Part shown: positions 53,839 to 62,605 of the stretch, in pieces | How the letters are laid out: every line of letters starts with the position of its first letter | Numbering within the stretch: position 1 is the first letter of the stretch | Source: Pseudobdellovibrionaceae bacterium | Lineage (GTDB): Bacteria > Bdellovibrionota > Bdellovibrionia > Bdellovibrionales > UBA1609 | Assembly: GCA_023898385.1 (NCBI GenBank) | Contig: CP060220.1 | Location: 1,488,001-1,552,000 of the forward strand | Length of the DNA stretch: 64,000 bases | Reading direction: 5' to 3' | The notes under the pieces: model-generated | What the model was told of the DNA's origin: nothing | Database searches by the model: none | What the model saw: the letters and a program-made list of their open reading frames with translations, nothing else | Made by a program: the position numbers and the translations under genes

Positions 53839-53875
53839 TGAAAGTATTTTAGGGATACCACTGTCTCGTAGCGTT

Positions 53876-53917
53876 AGGGCGCCCTTTCTGGTAATTAAGT
53901 TTTTCACAAGAAAGGGC
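53876..53917 (+). promoter_or_regulatory. Inverted repeats over the ribosome binding site of the next gene
   Basis: GCCCTTTCT (53881-53889) is complementary to AGAAAGGGC (53909-53917), nine bp with a 19-base loop. The right arm includes the AAAGGG that serves as ribosome binding site for the GTG at 53925. An overlapping palindrome, AGGGCGCCCT (53876-53885), offers an alternative fold. This could occlude or release translation initiation. Confidence 0.4.
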
Positions 53918-53924
53918 CCCACTC

Positions 53925-54707
53925 GTGATCCGTTTTTCTTTCTTTTCAATGAAAATCTGTTTGTCGGCTCTATTGAGTCTTGCACCCATAACCGAGACCT
54001 TCGCGGCGCCCGAAATTTACCCCCATCTAGCCAAAGCTGACTTAAAAAGCTTTCTCACTGGCGACAACAGCCCCTCGTGTTTGGCCGAAATAGCCCGATA
54101 TCCTGTTGAGGGGATGATCCAATGGATGGGTGTGGGTGCCGGCGCAGGCATGGTTAGTGGCGCAGCGTCTAGTCCCTTTTTAATTAAAAAAATCGGCCTC
54201 TCGGGGACAAAAGCAGCTCAACTGATGGGAAAGGCCGTGGTTCGAGCCTCTGTGGTGGCGGCCGGTGCAGTGGCCGCAGGCAAAGGGCTATATGAGACAT
54301 TTTTAGGCGAATGGTCGCAAGCTGAAGCCATTTTGCATGGTGAAGACTTATCGGCGCTAACTGTGAAAATTGTCGATGAACTGTTAACAGACATGGAGCG
54401 GGGTCGATTGGGATCATCTAGGGAGATTTCAATTCTCATTAATTCTCTTCAGTATCAGCTCAATGGACTCAATGGGGAACGAGCTCTGCTCCAAGAGATC
54501 ATTGAATCCGGCCTGGTGCTTTATAATATCCATTTCAGGTGGAGCACTTCTTTTTTAGCTAACGGAGATATCTCTCCTGCGGACTTTCAAGAGTCTCGAG
54601 TGGATCGATGTTTATCTGATGGTCTCACGGGAGACGAACTGGTCGAGGACATCGAGCAGCAATTGAAGATTTTTCTATTGCGAGAAGTGGTCGAGACCGT
54701 TAATTAA
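53925..54707 (+). CDS. Exported hypothetical protein
   Basis: The 260-residue product has a signal peptide (about 1-28, ending TFAAP). A glycine/alanine-rich hydrophobic stretch (about 62-130; GVGAGAGMVSGAASSPF, and VAAGAVAAGKGLYETF) may insert in a membrane. A helical acidic C-terminus follows. The start is a GTG with AAAGGG upstream; an internal ATG at 53949 has no such site. No family recognised. It begins a run of same-strand genes up to 58243. Confidence 0.6.
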   Translation: MIRFSFFSMKICLSALLSLAPITETFAAPEIYPHLAKADLKSFLTGDNSPSCLAEIARYPVEGMIQWMGVGAGAGMVSGAASSPFLIKKIGLSGTKAAQLMGKAVVRASVVAAGAVAAGKGLYETFLGEWSQAEAILHGEDLSALTVKIVDELLTDMERGRLGSSREISILINSLQYQLNGLNGERALLQEIIESGLVLYNIHFRWSTSFLANGDISPADFQESRVDRCLSDGLTGDELVEDIEQQLKIFLLREVVETVN

Positions 54708-54761
54708 CTGACCAGGCGTTCTAGCTGACCAATGGGGATTTAAAGTGGATGGGGGGAGACC

Positions 54762-56147
54762 ATGACACTTTTCAAGGGTGTTTTTGGCGGATATTTATTA
54801 GCACTGATAGTATTTTTCTCGCTGCCTGTTTTTGCAGATACAGAAATTAAGCTGCCCCCATCGACCTGCACCAACACACTTTTGCTCCCCTCACCCCGAT
54901 CGCACCTCACCGAAAACTTCGTCCTCCATAACGATTTCACTCAATTAAATGTGGAGGCGCGAGATGGCCAATTACCCCGGCCCGAACAGAATCTGCCTGA
55001 GATCTTGGCTTTTTTTAATGCCATAAATGTTTCTGACCTCCAATTTTTTGCCTCATCCAAACACAACAAGGTGTTTGTGATTAACCCTCATTCACTGCGA
55101 CCTGGAGCCACAAAAATGAAAGTGGCCACTTTAGATATTGAATCTGGTAAAATTGCCTCTCTGGATGTGAACTTCCCGGAAGGCATTCATTTAACTTCCA
55201 ATGATTTTTTTCAACCGCTGCACCGGCGCTTTCTTGCAGGATCCCATTGGTCTCCACAAGGAACGCATTTTGCGCTGAAAATCTCCCTTGAAAAAACATC
55301 TCGGTTTATAAAACGTCCCTCAAAAGTGGGCGTCTACATGGTTTTTAATATTTCAGATGAAGGCATTGAATTTGTAGCTCCGGCGGGCTTACATCACGAC
55401 GACGGCAATGAATCGCGTTCATTGAGCTGGTCTCCCGATGAGAAGCTTATCCTTTCTCAAATCTACAACAAGAAATATCTTCAGCCATCGTTTGAAATCA
55501 GGAATCTTGAAACTCTAGCTGAGGTCGCCCAGGCCACGGTTCCTACCCTTGAGGCCTTCACTAAAAGGGTCAATATTCGTCAGAATTGGGTGCAGTCTCC
55601 CTCCATTCAAATTTTGCGAAAAGCTGACATTGGATGGCCTCAAGATCGTGTGATCAGTGCGCCTAACGAAAACTTTCAACTTCAAATAGTTGAAACACCC
55701 TCGCCAGAGGGGCAACGATGGTCCTTTAAGATCAACAAACTCCACAATCTACCCACAGAGGATGCCCCTTTTCGCCACCAATCTCTAGAGTCAATTGCGC
55801 ACGACCTCGACCCTGAAAATCTTCGTATCATTTTTTGGGGCAACGGCGATGGGGTTCTTGTGGACTCGGGCGATGGGTTCATTTGGATCTGGCACCACCT
55901 GAGAAAGTCCTTTTTTGTGCTTACACAAAGGAAAGTTCGATTGGCGCAAAATCACCACCTTGTACTAGAAACTCTTTCTGAAAACTCAGACCCCAGATTT
56001 GAAGTGCTCAACTTAGATAACATGGTGGTTGAGTATGAATCCCCAATCACCGGCGTGCCGGCTCTGGTGGGACAAAAACACCTCTGGGTGATCGGGTTAA
56101 AGGGCCTATCCAAAGCCGTGATGACTGAGGTGAATGAGTCACTTTGA
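54762..56147 (+). CDS. Exported hypothetical protein, possibly a beta-propeller
   Basis: The 461-residue product has a signal peptide (1-25, VFADTE). The long beta-rich mature part has propeller-like phrases: HWSPQGTHFALKIS, SLSWSPDEKLILSQIYN and NLETLAEVAQ. These resemble TolB/WD40-type PD40 repeats but are too degenerate to assign. GGGGGAG precedes the ATG. It lies upstream of the zinc peptidase and ATP-grasp genes and may belong with them. Confidence 0.6.
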   Translation: MTLFKGVFGGYLLALIVFFSLPVFADTEIKLPPSTCTNTLLLPSPRSHLTENFVLHNDFTQLNVEARDGQLPRPEQNLPEILAFFNAINVSDLQFFASSKHNKVFVINPHSLRPGATKMKVATLDIESGKIASLDVNFPEGIHLTSNDFFQPLHRRFLAGSHWSPQGTHFALKISLEKTSRFIKRPSKVGVYMVFNISDEGIEFVAPAGLHHDDGNESRSLSWSPDEKLILSQIYNKKYLQPSFEIRNLETLAEVAQATVPTLEAFTKRVNIRQNWVQSPSIQILRKADIGWPQDRVISAPNENFQLQIVETPSPEGQRWSFKINKLHNLPTEDAPFRHQSLESIAHDLDPENLRIIFWGNGDGVLVDSGDGFIWIWHHLRKSFFVLTQRKVRLAQNHHLVLETLSENSDPRFEVLNLDNMVVEYESPITGVPALVGQKHLWVIGLKGLSKAVMTEVNESL

Positions 56148-56195
56148 CCATAGATCCGTAGACCTCCCGCCCTTACTGTGTTAACACCTTCCGTC

Positions 56196-57227
56196 ATGAG
56201 ATCTTTTCGCGGAACCAATGGGGAGGGGTTGCCTCTCGCAAATTCAGACTTGCTGAATCTCAGATTCAAAGACCTGGGTCTTAATCTCAGCCATAGCCCC
56301 ATGTTGAAGTGGATCAACGATGTGGAAAAAGAACTCTCGGTTCATGGGCTTCATTTTAAACCTCACTACTGGATTGCAGATGAGTGGTTTGTGGCCGACG
56401 GTATTGCAGGTGTGGCCATTCCGTTTTACCTCTTTCATCCTGCACTCACTCGTCTACACAAGTCTCAAGGATACGAAGTCGAGGGTTGTACAGAAATTCA
56501 GTTTAAAAAACTTTTACGACACGAGCTGGGTCACGCCATTGATAATGCCTTTGGCCTTCGCCGATCAAAAAAACGACAACGTCTATTTGGCCTGACATCC
56601 ACGCACTACCCCACATCTTATCATCCAAAGCTTCACTCACGGCATTATGTTCGACACCTAAACAGTGGCTATGCGCAAGCTCACCCCGACGAAGACTGGG
56701 CTGAAACATTTGCTGTTTGGCTAAATCCTCGTTCGAACTGGAAGGAACGCTATAAAAATTGGCCGGCGCTCAAAAAACTTCAACTTGTTGATGAACTCAT
56801 GCATTCCCTTCGAGGTTTAAAAGTCAAACGCCGGGACCAAAACACAGTAGGTGATGTTTCTCACAGCAACAAAAGACTCAAAGAATTTTACCAGCTACAG
56901 AAGAGTCAAAAATCAATAAATCAGTGTGGGTATCTGAAAAAACTTGTCCCGCAGGTCTTTGTCTCGACCACTTCCCGCGACGAAAATGTCCAAACCCTGA
57001 AGTTTTTAAAATCCCACCGCAGATCCCTTTGCCAAAGTGTGGCTCGACGAACGGGCTATCACCAGTACCAAATTGATTTTATTTTGAAGGATCTCATTAC
57101 AACCTGCCAGTCGCAAAATCTTCGCTTGCCCTACCCCCAGAAGCAGTCAAAAATATTGGTCGTGGGGGCTCTTAGCAAATGGGTGCCGCGAGTCATTGAA
57201 CGCGGGCACCCCTCTGTTCCCATGTAA
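56196..57227 (+). CDS. Putative zinc-binding metallopeptidase
   Basis: The 343-residue protein has the zinc site LLRHELGHAIDNAFG (HExxH, about 110-118) followed about 55 residues later by DEDWAETFAVWLNPRSNW, whose glutamate or aspartate should be the third ligand. I recognise this as the putative zinc-binding metallopeptidase family. There is no signal peptide, so it may be cytoplasmic. An upstream GTG at 56178 is an alternative start; neither has a clear ribosome binding site. The ATP-grasp gene follows after eight bp, which strongly suggests joint function. Confidence 0.8.
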   Translation: MRSFRGTNGEGLPLANSDLLNLRFKDLGLNLSHSPMLKWINDVEKELSVHGLHFKPHYWIADEWFVADGIAGVAIPFYLFHPALTRLHKSQGYEVEGCTEIQFKKLLRHELGHAIDNAFGLRRSKKRQRLFGLTSTHYPTSYHPKLHSRHYVRHLNSGYAQAHPDEDWAETFAVWLNPRSNWKERYKNWPALKKLQLVDELMHSLRGLKVKRRDQNTVGDVSHSNKRLKEFYQLQKSQKSINQCGYLKKLVPQVFVSTTSRDENVQTLKFLKSHRRSLCQSVARRTGYHQYQIDFILKDLITTCQSQNLRLPYPQKQSKILVVGALSKWVPRVIERGHPSVPM

Positions 57228-57235
57228 GGGAGTTT

Positions 57236-58243
57236 ATGCGAATCTTGCTACTGCTTCACTCAGACCTAGTTCCTCCGGAAAAGGTTAAGGATGAAAGCAC
57301 TGTAGATTGGAACAACACACCCTGGACCACCGAGTATGATGTCTATCAGGCATTGCGTCGACTTGGTCACAATGTTCAGGTTCTGGGCGTTTATGAAGAC
57401 CTAAAGGTCATTCGTGAGACTTTACAAGAATTTCGTCCCTCGATAATTTTTAATTTACTTGAAGAGTTTAAGGGCGAGGCCATTTTTGACCAAAATGTCG
57501 TCAGCTATCTTGAACTTCTTGGATTTCCCTACACGGGATGCAATCCCAAGGGACTCATATTGGCTCGAGACAAAGCCTTGTCTAAAAAAATTCTTAGCTT
57601 CCACAAAATAAACTCTCCTAAATTTCAGGTATTGCCAAAAAACCAAAAGAAAAAAGCAATTACCATTAAGGATTTTCCAGTCATAGTGAAGTGCCTGAAT
57701 GAAGAAGCGTCTTTGGGACTGTCGCAGGCGTCCGTGGTCAGTAGTTCTAAAAAAGTGAGAGAGCGGGCTGAGTTCATCCATGATAAATTCAATACTGACG
57801 CCATAGCTGAGGAATTTATTGAAGGTCGCGAATTTTTTGTGGGTGTATTTGGCAACTATCGCCTTACAGTGCTGCCCCCTTGGGAACTCTACTTTTTAGA
57901 TTCGGATACTCCAAAGAAAGAGTTCTATTCTACTCAGGCCAAATACAATGAAAAATACCGACAACGAAAAGGCATTGGCACTGGACCGGCAAAAATTGAA
58001 AACGCGCTGGCCCTGGAGCTTCAAAAAGTGGCTCGCAGAACATACAAAGCTTTAGGATTGAGTGGCTACGCCAGAATCGACCTGCGCGTCAGTGAATCTG
58101 GTAAGATCTATGTGTTAGAAGCCAACCCCAACCCTGATATCGCAAAAAACGATGACTTTGCCGCCAGCGCCCAGGCCTTTGGTCTAAAATATGATAATCT
58201 AATTCAAAAAATTCTGCTTCTCGGCAAAAAGTGGTCCCCCTAA
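57236..58243 (+). CDS. ATP-grasp ligase, D-Ala-D-Ala ligase-like
   Basis: The 335-residue protein has the D-Ala-D-Ala-ligase-type ATP-grasp layout: N-terminal domain (about 1-100), ATP-binding lobes (about 105-200; PVIVKCLNEEASLGLSQAS) and a metal/substrate end (GYARIDLRVSESGKIYVLEA, then NPNPDIAKNDDFA). It should ligate a carboxylate to an amine through an acyl-phosphate; the substrate is unlikely to be D-alanine given the divergent ends. AAGGGAG precedes the ATG. Its stop codon lies inside the left arm of a large palindrome. Confidence 0.85.
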   Translation: MRILLLLHSDLVPPEKVKDESTVDWNNTPWTTEYDVYQALRRLGHNVQVLGVYEDLKVIRETLQEFRPSIIFNLLEEFKGEAIFDQNVVSYLELLGFPYTGCNPKGLILARDKALSKKILSFHKINSPKFQVLPKNQKKKAITIKDFPVIVKCLNEEASLGLSQASVVSSSKKVRERAEFIHDKFNTDAIAEEFIEGREFFVGVFGNYRLTVLPPWELYFLDSDTPKKEFYSTQAKYNEKYRQRKGIGTGPAKIENALALELQKVARRTYKALGLSGYARIDLRVSESGKIYVLEANPNPDIAKNDDFAASAQAFGLKYDNLIQKILLLGKKWSP

Positions 58244-58465
58244 GGTACCTGCTTCCTTTTGTGGCGACACTGCGTCAGGCGAGCCGCCCACCCCCATACC
58301 CGCGCATCGCCGCCGGCCCGAATGGCCGCATGTCGTCTTCGGATTGCGTCACTGCGTGCCGCAACCCGGATACGCCATGCACATCGGGAGTGCGTCGATA
58401 CGCGGGTATGGGGGTGGGCGGCTCGCCTGACGCAGTGTCGCCACAAAAGGAAGCAGGTACCTTAG
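58240..58465. repeat. 226-bp palindromic element with perfect 65-bp arms
   Basis: The arms 58240-58304 and 58401-58465 are perfect reverse complements (65 of 65). The outer ends are CTAAGGTACCTGCTTCC and its complement. The 96-base centre continues to pair imperfectly: ATCG with CGAT, CCCGA with TCGGG, GCATG with CATGC, TTGCG with CGCAA. The element is much richer in G+C than the flanking genes. ORFs in it are artefacts of the palindrome. Confidence 0.9.
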
Positions 58466-58495
58466 GCAAATAAAAATTGAACCGGGTACCTAAAG
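58466..58495 (-). repeat. Dispersed GGTACC-centred repeat, copy 2
   Basis: GCAAAT followed by TTGAACCGGGTACCTAAAG directly abuts the right arm of the palindrome. Its first 28 bases match the copy at 8754-8781 in 25 positions. The palindrome ends (AAGGTACCTGCTTCC) look like a variant of the same core. Confidence 0.6.
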
Positions 58496-58523
58496 TTTTT
58501 AGGTCATTGGTCGATAAGATTGT

Positions 58524-59363
58524 ATGGACCCTAAGGATAGCGACAATTTAAAAAATCACAAAAGACGAGAAGACCTCGATTCTGTCACCACAGATTTAAA
58601 GGGGTACAAAGGCGTTTTTGAACTACTGCTTCGGCGATTTCGAGGCCTCTTGCACCTAGCGATGATGTTGCCTCTTTATATGGTGGGCAGTGCTTGCCTT
58701 GGCCTTGCTGCTACTCCTGGAGTGATGTTCTTTTCTTGGGCCCACCGTTTTTCAGCCCATTGGGGACCTTTTTTAAAATACCCATGGTTGGGGTTTAGTC
58801 TTGCCGCTAGTTACTTTATCTATGGCCTAACACTCATTACCGTCATTCCCCTTTTGAATCGACTGACTGTGGGGTCTCTGAAGGCCTGGCGCGGTCCCTA
58901 TTATTCGGCAGCCTCTTTTAAGTGGTATCTGCACAACGCTTTCACCTATCTGGTGCGCTATACGTTTTTAGAATTTGTAACTCCCTCGCCGCTCAATATT
59001 TTTTATTTTCGACAAATGGGGATGAAGATTGGCTATGGCACCCAGATCAACTCCGCTCATATCTCAGACCCTTCGCTGATCTCAATTGGAAATAAAGTGA
59101 CCATCGGTGGGTCGGCTACCATTGTGGCCCACTATGGTGCTGGTGGATTTTTAGTGATCGCACCTACAATCATTGGCGACAAGGCCACCATTGGCCTTCG
59201 CGCCACTATCATGGGTGGCGTAGAAATTGGTAACAACGCCAAAGTTCTCCCTAACTCTGTGGTTCTTCCTAAAACAAAAATACCTGATGGTGAGATTTGG
59301 GGAGGCGTTCCGGCAGTCCCCCTCGACAAAAAAAGCCTCACCCATTTACGAAATTCGGCCTGA
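58524..59363 (+). CDS. Membrane-associated hexapeptide-repeat acyltransferase
   Basis: The 279-residue protein has a basic N-terminus, two membrane segments (about 48-72 and 88-112) and a C-terminal left-handed beta-helix with hexapeptide repeats (about 165-260; ISIGNKVTIGGSATIVAHYG, GDKATIGLRATIMGGVEIG). The end GEIWGGVPAVPL is typical of this acyltransferase superfamily. The substrate is unknown; polyketide-synthase-like and polysaccharide acetylation roles are both seen in such proteins. Confidence 0.75.
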   Translation: MDPKDSDNLKNHKRREDLDSVTTDLKGYKGVFELLLRRFRGLLHLAMMLPLYMVGSACLGLAATPGVMFFSWAHRFSAHWGPFLKYPWLGFSLAASYFIYGLTLITVIPLLNRLTVGSLKAWRGPYYSAASFKWYLHNAFTYLVRYTFLEFVTPSPLNIFYFRQMGMKIGYGTQINSAHISDPSLISIGNKVTIGGSATIVAHYGAGGFLVIAPTIIGDKATIGLRATIMGGVEIGNNAKVLPNSVVLPKTKIPDGEIWGGVPAVPLDKKSLTHLRNSA

Positions 59364-59544
59364 GGCGTCAGCTACAGCATTCATTATGACCACCGTGCAT
59401 TCGTACCTGTAGGTTTTTAATTGCCACTGGTTTACTAAAGCGGCCATAGGTAAGGCCACCTTAATAACTTTTGTCTAGTTCCTCTGACGAAGATCGCTCC
59501 CCGATTCAAGAAGGTTTAAACTTAACCTATGCGGGAGGTTCCCT

Positions 59545-60618
59545 GTGAAATTTGTAATTTTATTTTTTGTGCTGCTATCCACATCACCCTCATTGGCGTC
59601 AGAGGCTCAAGAACAACGAGTCGTTAAACGCTACTATCAAATGCGACAAAAACCGTTGTCGTTCTTGAAACTCTACTCGATCTCGCAGCCCAAAGAAGAT
59701 ATTGAAAAGTTTCGACACGTCATTAAGACTTTTAAGATCAAAGAGCTTCCTCTGATTTCTTGGGATGGCGAAGAATACATCCTACAAGAAAGTCAAAGTG
59801 CCCCAAAAAACAAGCTACGCCCCATAGATGTCGCTAGTGGTCGTTGGCAATGGAATGGGAAAACCCTTGATATCTCTCAATCACAAACGGGATGGCAACA
59901 ATACCAGACCATCTTGAAAGTCATTTCTCAGCCCCAAATGGAAGTTCGAAGCCCCTTTCAAATTTTTCCCGCCGCCTACGCCGATGTGTCCGATGCTGTT
60001 GAGGCCGCCCTCAAAGATAGTCAGGGAAGGCAAGCTAAATTTGGCAATCTCCTTAATGCCCTCGGCGTGCAAACTGTCTCTAAAGTTGCAAAAGATGAAA
60101 ATACTCGATTTTTGGCTTCCACAGTGGATGGGGTGGCTCGCATAGAGTGCGCTTCTCAAACGGGCGTCACCGACGTCAACAAAGACTTAAAAGTGCTATT
60201 TGCAAAAATGGATTTAGAACAAGGAACACCCGAAGAAGTGATTGTGTTTTCCCAAAAAGGCACTGAAACACGATTGTCAGATATTCTAATTCCAACAGAT
60301 AACGGAGAGTATTTGAGCTTTAGCATTTCTTTTGATGAAAAAGAAATCGAATCGGTGCAGCGAGGTGAGTTGATTTTGGCTAACCCCGGCCCCTTCCAGT
60401 TTAAGAGCCGGTTCTTTTTAAGAGCCAACACCAACGCCTCCACACTTGACCCGCTATTTCATGGAGGAGCAAAGGCCGTCAAAGAAAAAAAATCAGCCTT
60501 GGATCAGATCGCCCGAATCAAATCCCAACTTCCGAAAATTCGAGAAATTCAAGCTAAATGCTGGGATGAAACAAAACTAAAATCCGGCAAAGGCTGGTGG
60601 CCATTCGGTGCGAAATAG
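59545..60618 (+). CDS. Exported hypothetical protein
   Basis: The 357-residue product has a signal peptide (1-18, SLASEA). The mature part is mainly beta/alpha with no motif I recognise, ending in a tryptophan-rich KGWWPFGAK. The start is a GTG with GGAGG six bases upstream. A clear intrinsic terminator follows, so it ends a transcript. Confidence 0.65.
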   Translation: MKFVILFFVLLSTSPSLASEAQEQRVVKRYYQMRQKPLSFLKLYSISQPKEDIEKFRHVIKTFKIKELPLISWDGEEYILQESQSAPKNKLRPIDVASGRWQWNGKTLDISQSQTGWQQYQTILKVISQPQMEVRSPFQIFPAAYADVSDAVEAALKDSQGRQAKFGNLLNALGVQTVSKVAKDENTRFLASTVDGVARIECASQTGVTDVNKDLKVLFAKMDLEQGTPEEVIVFSQKGTETRLSDILIPTDNGEYLSFSISFDEKEIESVQRGELILANPGPFQFKSRFFLRANTNASTLDPLFHGGAKAVKEKKSALDQIARIKSQLPKIREIQAKCWDETKLKSGKGWWPFGAK

Positions 60619-60636
60619 AGGCAGCCAATCGTCTTC

Positions 60637-60662
60637 ACGTGTTTCAAATTGAAACACGTTTT
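60637..60662 (+). terminator. Intrinsic terminator
   Basis: ACGTGTTTC (60637-60645) pairs with GAAACACGT (60651-60659) around AAATT, followed by a short T run. It lies 19 bases after the exported-protein stop. Confidence 0.7.
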
Positions 60663-60786
60663 CGCCAAAAGTCTAAAATTCAAATCTCCTGACATTGACA
60701 ACTCCAAGATCAAACCCAGGTTTGTGGTAACACAGCATGGGTTTCATGTTTTCATTTGAATTAACTAATTTAAATGGGAGGAATCA

Positions 60787-60837
60787 ATGATGAAGTGCTT
60801 CTGTCGATTTAACTTGCCGCCGCCTGTGCGGCTCTAA
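60787..60837 (+). CDS. Possible 16-codon leader ORF
   Basis: GGGAGG precedes an ATG that opens MMKCFCRFNLPPPVRL and stops 57 bases before the HPF-like gene. The frame contains a small GCCGC/GCGGC stem. A consecutive-proline peptide could stall ribosomes in a leader. Support is only the strong ribosome binding site. Confidence 0.3.
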   Translation: MMKCFCRFNLPPPVRL

Positions 60838-60894
60838 TGCAACCATTTTTTCTTTTAGAATTGCGAAACCATCCTCTCAAAAAGGAGGTACCAA

Positions 60895-61248
60895 ATGGAC
60901 ACAGAAAAAAAATGGCTCAAGTTTCGAGGGTTTCACCCCTCAGACTTTACTCGCTGTTATTTAGGCGAAAAGCTGTCAATGCTTCATGCGGAGGCTCCGT
61001 ATGGCTCGATCATGAACGCCGAGTTTGTGAGAAATGGCAAATCCGTCAGAGGTAAAATTTCGATTTCATCCAAAGCCGGCCAATTTATCGCTATAGCCTC
61101 GGGTAGAAAACTAAAAGAAGTGAATAACAAGCTTCTCACACAAATACGAAAGAAACTTGAAAAATGGAAGAAGCGCCGGTTCAGAAACGATCGGCTTTCA
61201 CAGCCACTGGATATCTCATTTAACACAAAGCCAGATGCCGCCTCGTAG
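60895..61248 (+). CDS. HPF/RaiA-like ribosome-associated protein
   Basis: The 117-residue protein fits the ribosome hibernation factor fold. It has an N-terminal helix (SDFTRCYLGEKLSMLHAEAP), strands (KSVRGKISISS, FIAIASG) and a basic C-terminal helix (KLKEVNNKLLTQIRKKLEKW). The EKWKKRRF segment matches the KWK-R-RF ending I associate with Bdellovibrio-type HPF/RaiA proteins. It probably binds idle ribosomes. AAAGGAGG precedes the ATG, and a strong terminator follows. Confidence 0.65.
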   Translation: MDTEKKWLKFRGFHPSDFTRCYLGEKLSMLHAEAPYGSIMNAEFVRNGKSVRGKISISSKAGQFIAIASGRKLKEVNNKLLTQIRKKLEKWKKRRFRNDRLSQPLDISFNTKPDAAS

Positions 61249-61264
61249 TTTCTTTCAGTTAGCA

Positions 61265-61296
61265 GTCTGGCCCCTTGCGGGGTCAGACCCCTTTTT
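61265..61296 (+). terminator. Strong intrinsic terminator
   Basis: GTCTGGCCCC (61265-61274) pairs with GGGGTCAGAC (61279-61288), ten bp with one G-T pair and loop TTGC, followed by CCCTTTTT. Confidence 0.85.
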
Positions 61297-61441
61297 ACGA
61301 ACCGCAAAACATGCAGCGCCCACAGCTAGACCACAGGCCAGGACTCAGTCCTCGAACCCTCTATGTTCATTTTGTAAACAATAATCTCACAACTACAGAT
61401 GTTTAGATCTCCTTCCGATAAATACTTCAAGGGGCATCGGC

Positions 61442-62605
61442 ATGGGTGATATCAAAATCTTAAGGCAACAGATTGATGACATTGACAAGCAGCTGCTTCG
61501 TCTACTCAACGAACGTGCCCAGCTCTCAATTCAAATCGGTACATTGAAAAACACTGAAGGCCACGCGATTTATGATGATGGCAGAGAGATGCAGATTTTA
61601 AACCGACTGCAAATGCTCAATAAAGGGCCACTGGAAAACTCTGACGTGGTTTCTGTTTTTCAATCAATCATGCAAGGCTCGCGAAAACTTCAAGAAAACT
61701 TGTCTTCAAAAAAAAGAGCGTCAAACCCTTTTCCGTTTCAGACAGTGGGAATATTCGGATGGGGAGTCATGGGAGCTTCCCTTGGCAAAGCCCTATTAAA
61801 CTTTGACGCCAACATAAAAATCAAAGCGTTTGATCCGAACTTACGTCTTCATCACTCCAGCATCCTTGCGTGTGAGACCGCCGATGACCTACTCCACTGC
61901 GACCTCATTGTACTCGCTGCGCCCATTAGCGCTAACATTGAATTTCTTAAAAAACAGGGCGAAAAGATTGCATCGGAAACCTTGGTGATAGATCTCGGCA
62001 GCACCAAGGCCTCCACTTTGAATGCCTATAATTCTCTTTCTAAAAAATCTTTCTCTTTTGTTGGGGGGCATCCTTTGGCTGGATCGCCTGAATCGGGCGC
62101 CCCATTTTCGGACCCCTATTTGTTTAAAGAAAAGTATTTCATTCTGGTAAGCGAAAATGAGGCCGCCATCGATCTAGCACAAACGGTGGTTGAAGCTGTT
62201 CAGGCAAAACCGATCACGCTGAATGCTGAAGATCACGACCACATATTGGCACTCAGTAGCCATTGGCCCCACCTTTTAGCGCTGGCCCTATCTGGCGTGG
62301 CTGAAAAAAACCATCTGCTCGATCGGCCCCAACTGTTTCCAAAATCCTTTCGTCAGTTTCTTAAACTTGCGGCTTCAAACGAAGACATTTGGGTGGACAT
62401 ATTCTGCGACAACAGCTCCGAAATTTTGTCACTGGCCACTGAATTAGAACAACAAATTCGCACACTCACTGAAGCCATCAAAAATCAAGATCGTCACTAT
62501 TTATTGAAAACATTTGCCCTATCAAAATACTTAAATAATCGTTTAGGAGAAAAAGACGATGATCATCGTACTAAAGAAAAAGACCGAACAAAAACAGTTG
62601 CATAA
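61442..62605 (+). CDS. tyrA: Chorismate mutase-prephenate dehydrogenase fusion
   Basis: The 387-residue bifunctional protein should convert chorismate to prephenate and then to 4-hydroxyphenylpyruvate for tyrosine. An AroQ-type mutase domain (about 1-92; LRQQIDDIDKQLLRLLNERA) precedes a dehydrogenase with Rossmann motif GIFGWGVMGASLGKAL, GGHPLAGSPESG and the helical dimerisation region (LALSSHWPHLLALALSG). The ATG has AAGGGG upstream. It heads the aromatic operon and overlaps aroF by 47 bp. Confidence 0.92.
   Translation: MGDIKILRQQIDDIDKQLLRLLNERAQLSIQIGTLKNTEGHAIYDDGREMQILNRLQMLNKGPLENSDVVSVFQSIMQGSRKLQENLSSKKRASNPFPFQTVGIFGWGVMGASLGKALLNFDANIKIKAFDPNLRLHHSSILACETADDLLHCDLIVLAAPISANIEFLKKQGEKIASETLVIDLGSTKASTLNAYNSLSKKSFSFVGGHPLAGSPESGAPFSDPYLFKEKYFILVSENEAAIDLAQTVVEAVQAKPITLNAEDHDHILALSSHWPHLLALALSGVAEKNHLLDRPQLFPKSFRQFLKLAASNEDIWVDIFCDNSSEILSLATELEQQIRTLTEAIKNQDRHYLLKTFALSKYLNNRLGEKDDDHRTKEKDRTKTVA

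Noticed and set aside
58231..58473. Arginine-rich ORFs on both strands in the palindrome
   Set aside because: They are mirror translations of the inverted arms, not independent genes.
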